DNA from: Peptococcaceae bacterium BRH_c23
Lineage (GTDB): Bacteria > Bacillota_B > Desulfitobacteriia > Desulfitobacteriales > Desulfitobacteriaceae
DNA: 6,641 nt
Direction of reading: 5' to 3'
NCBI GenBank assembly: GCA_000961805.1
Contig: LADV01000087.1
Location: forward strand, 1-6,641
Part shown: piece by piece, positions 6,596 through 6,641 of the stretch
Layout of the letters: every line of letters starts with the position of its first letter
Position numbering within the stretch: position 1 is the stretch's first letter
Translations under genes and position numbers: made by a program
Notes under the pieces: generated by a model
Seen by the model: only the letters and a program-made list of their open reading frames with translations
The model's database searches: none
What the model was told of the DNA's origin: nothing

Positions 6596-6641
6596 ATGAA
6601 ATAGGCGGATTAGCAAAGTAACCCGCCCCTTCCCGAACCGT
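6596..6641 (-). mobile_element. 3' end of a group II intron (domain VI and tail of domain V), running off the window
   Basis: Read on the minus strand, the last 46 bases start with ACGGTTC (6641-6635), the usual 3' strand ending of domain V, then a short GGG linker. A domain VI-like helix follows: a 9-pair stem (6627-6619 with 6612-6604, one G-U pair), hexaloop CUUUGC, and a lower stem (6631-6628 with 6603 and 6601-6599) from which A6602 bulges. That A lies seven bases from a predicted 3' end at 6596, in the sequence CCTATTTCAT; the Ll.LtrB intron ends CCTACTTCAC as I remember it. Group II introns splice through such a bulged A and typically end in A plus a pyrimidine. The rest of the intron, including any reverse transcriptase gene, would lie to the right. 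The flanking minus-strand sequence has stops in all frames, so the insertion is in non-coding DNA just beyond a + strand terminator. Confidence 0.75.

Noticed and set aside
1..6641. tRNA, rRNA, CRISPR array, T-box or other riboswitch
   Set aside because: No cloverleaf, repeat-spacer pattern or conserved leader motif is visible on either strand.

Overview
The window reads like a chromosomal stretch of a low-to-mid GC Firmicute, probably a clostridial member of the Peptococcaceae/Desulfitobacteriaceae type. The basis is strong AGGAGG-type ribosome binding sites, frequent GTG starts, U-rich intrinsic terminators, a FabK-type enoyl reductase next to fabH, and a CmpB-type membrane protein. The genus is an inference from protein style and was not searched.

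All five recognisable genes lie on the + strand, tightly packed from the left edge to about 6196. They are: (1) a 5'-truncated CmpB/PF06541-type membrane protein, open from base 3; (2) a 14-helix DHA2 (EmrB/QacA-like) MFS exporter; (3) a short membrane-anchored HlyD/EmrA-like adaptor without the usual helical hairpin; (4) a full-length lipoprotein adaptor of the RND/MacA type with a hairpin; (5) fabH and fabK, two fatty-acid synthesis enzymes joined by a 4-base GTGA overlap. Gaps between the genes are -4 to about 50 bases. I see no terminator before 6381, so the efflux genes and fabH-fabK could be one transcript. Its promoter is not visible and is presumably left of the window.

Bases 6197-6641 hold no convincing gene. 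They contain a 185-base 3' untranslated stretch with some stem-loops, a clear intrinsic terminator (6381-6404), a low-coding AT-rich segment with a second +-oriented terminator (6545-6583), and, at the right edge, what looks like the 3' end of a group II intron on the minus strand (6596-6641). The last 46 bases fold as a domain VI helix with a bulged A seven bases from the predicted 3' splice site, preceded by the last seven bases expected of domain V.

Functionally, the exporter and its adaptor(s) would move a hydrophobic compound outward. FabH starts fatty-acid chains and FabK performs the final reduction of each elongation cycle. Why these two enzymes sit behind an efflux system, without the rest of the fab cluster in view, is the main biological question. 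A lipid-related export substrate or protection against a fatty-acid-synthesis inhibitor are both possible but unproven.
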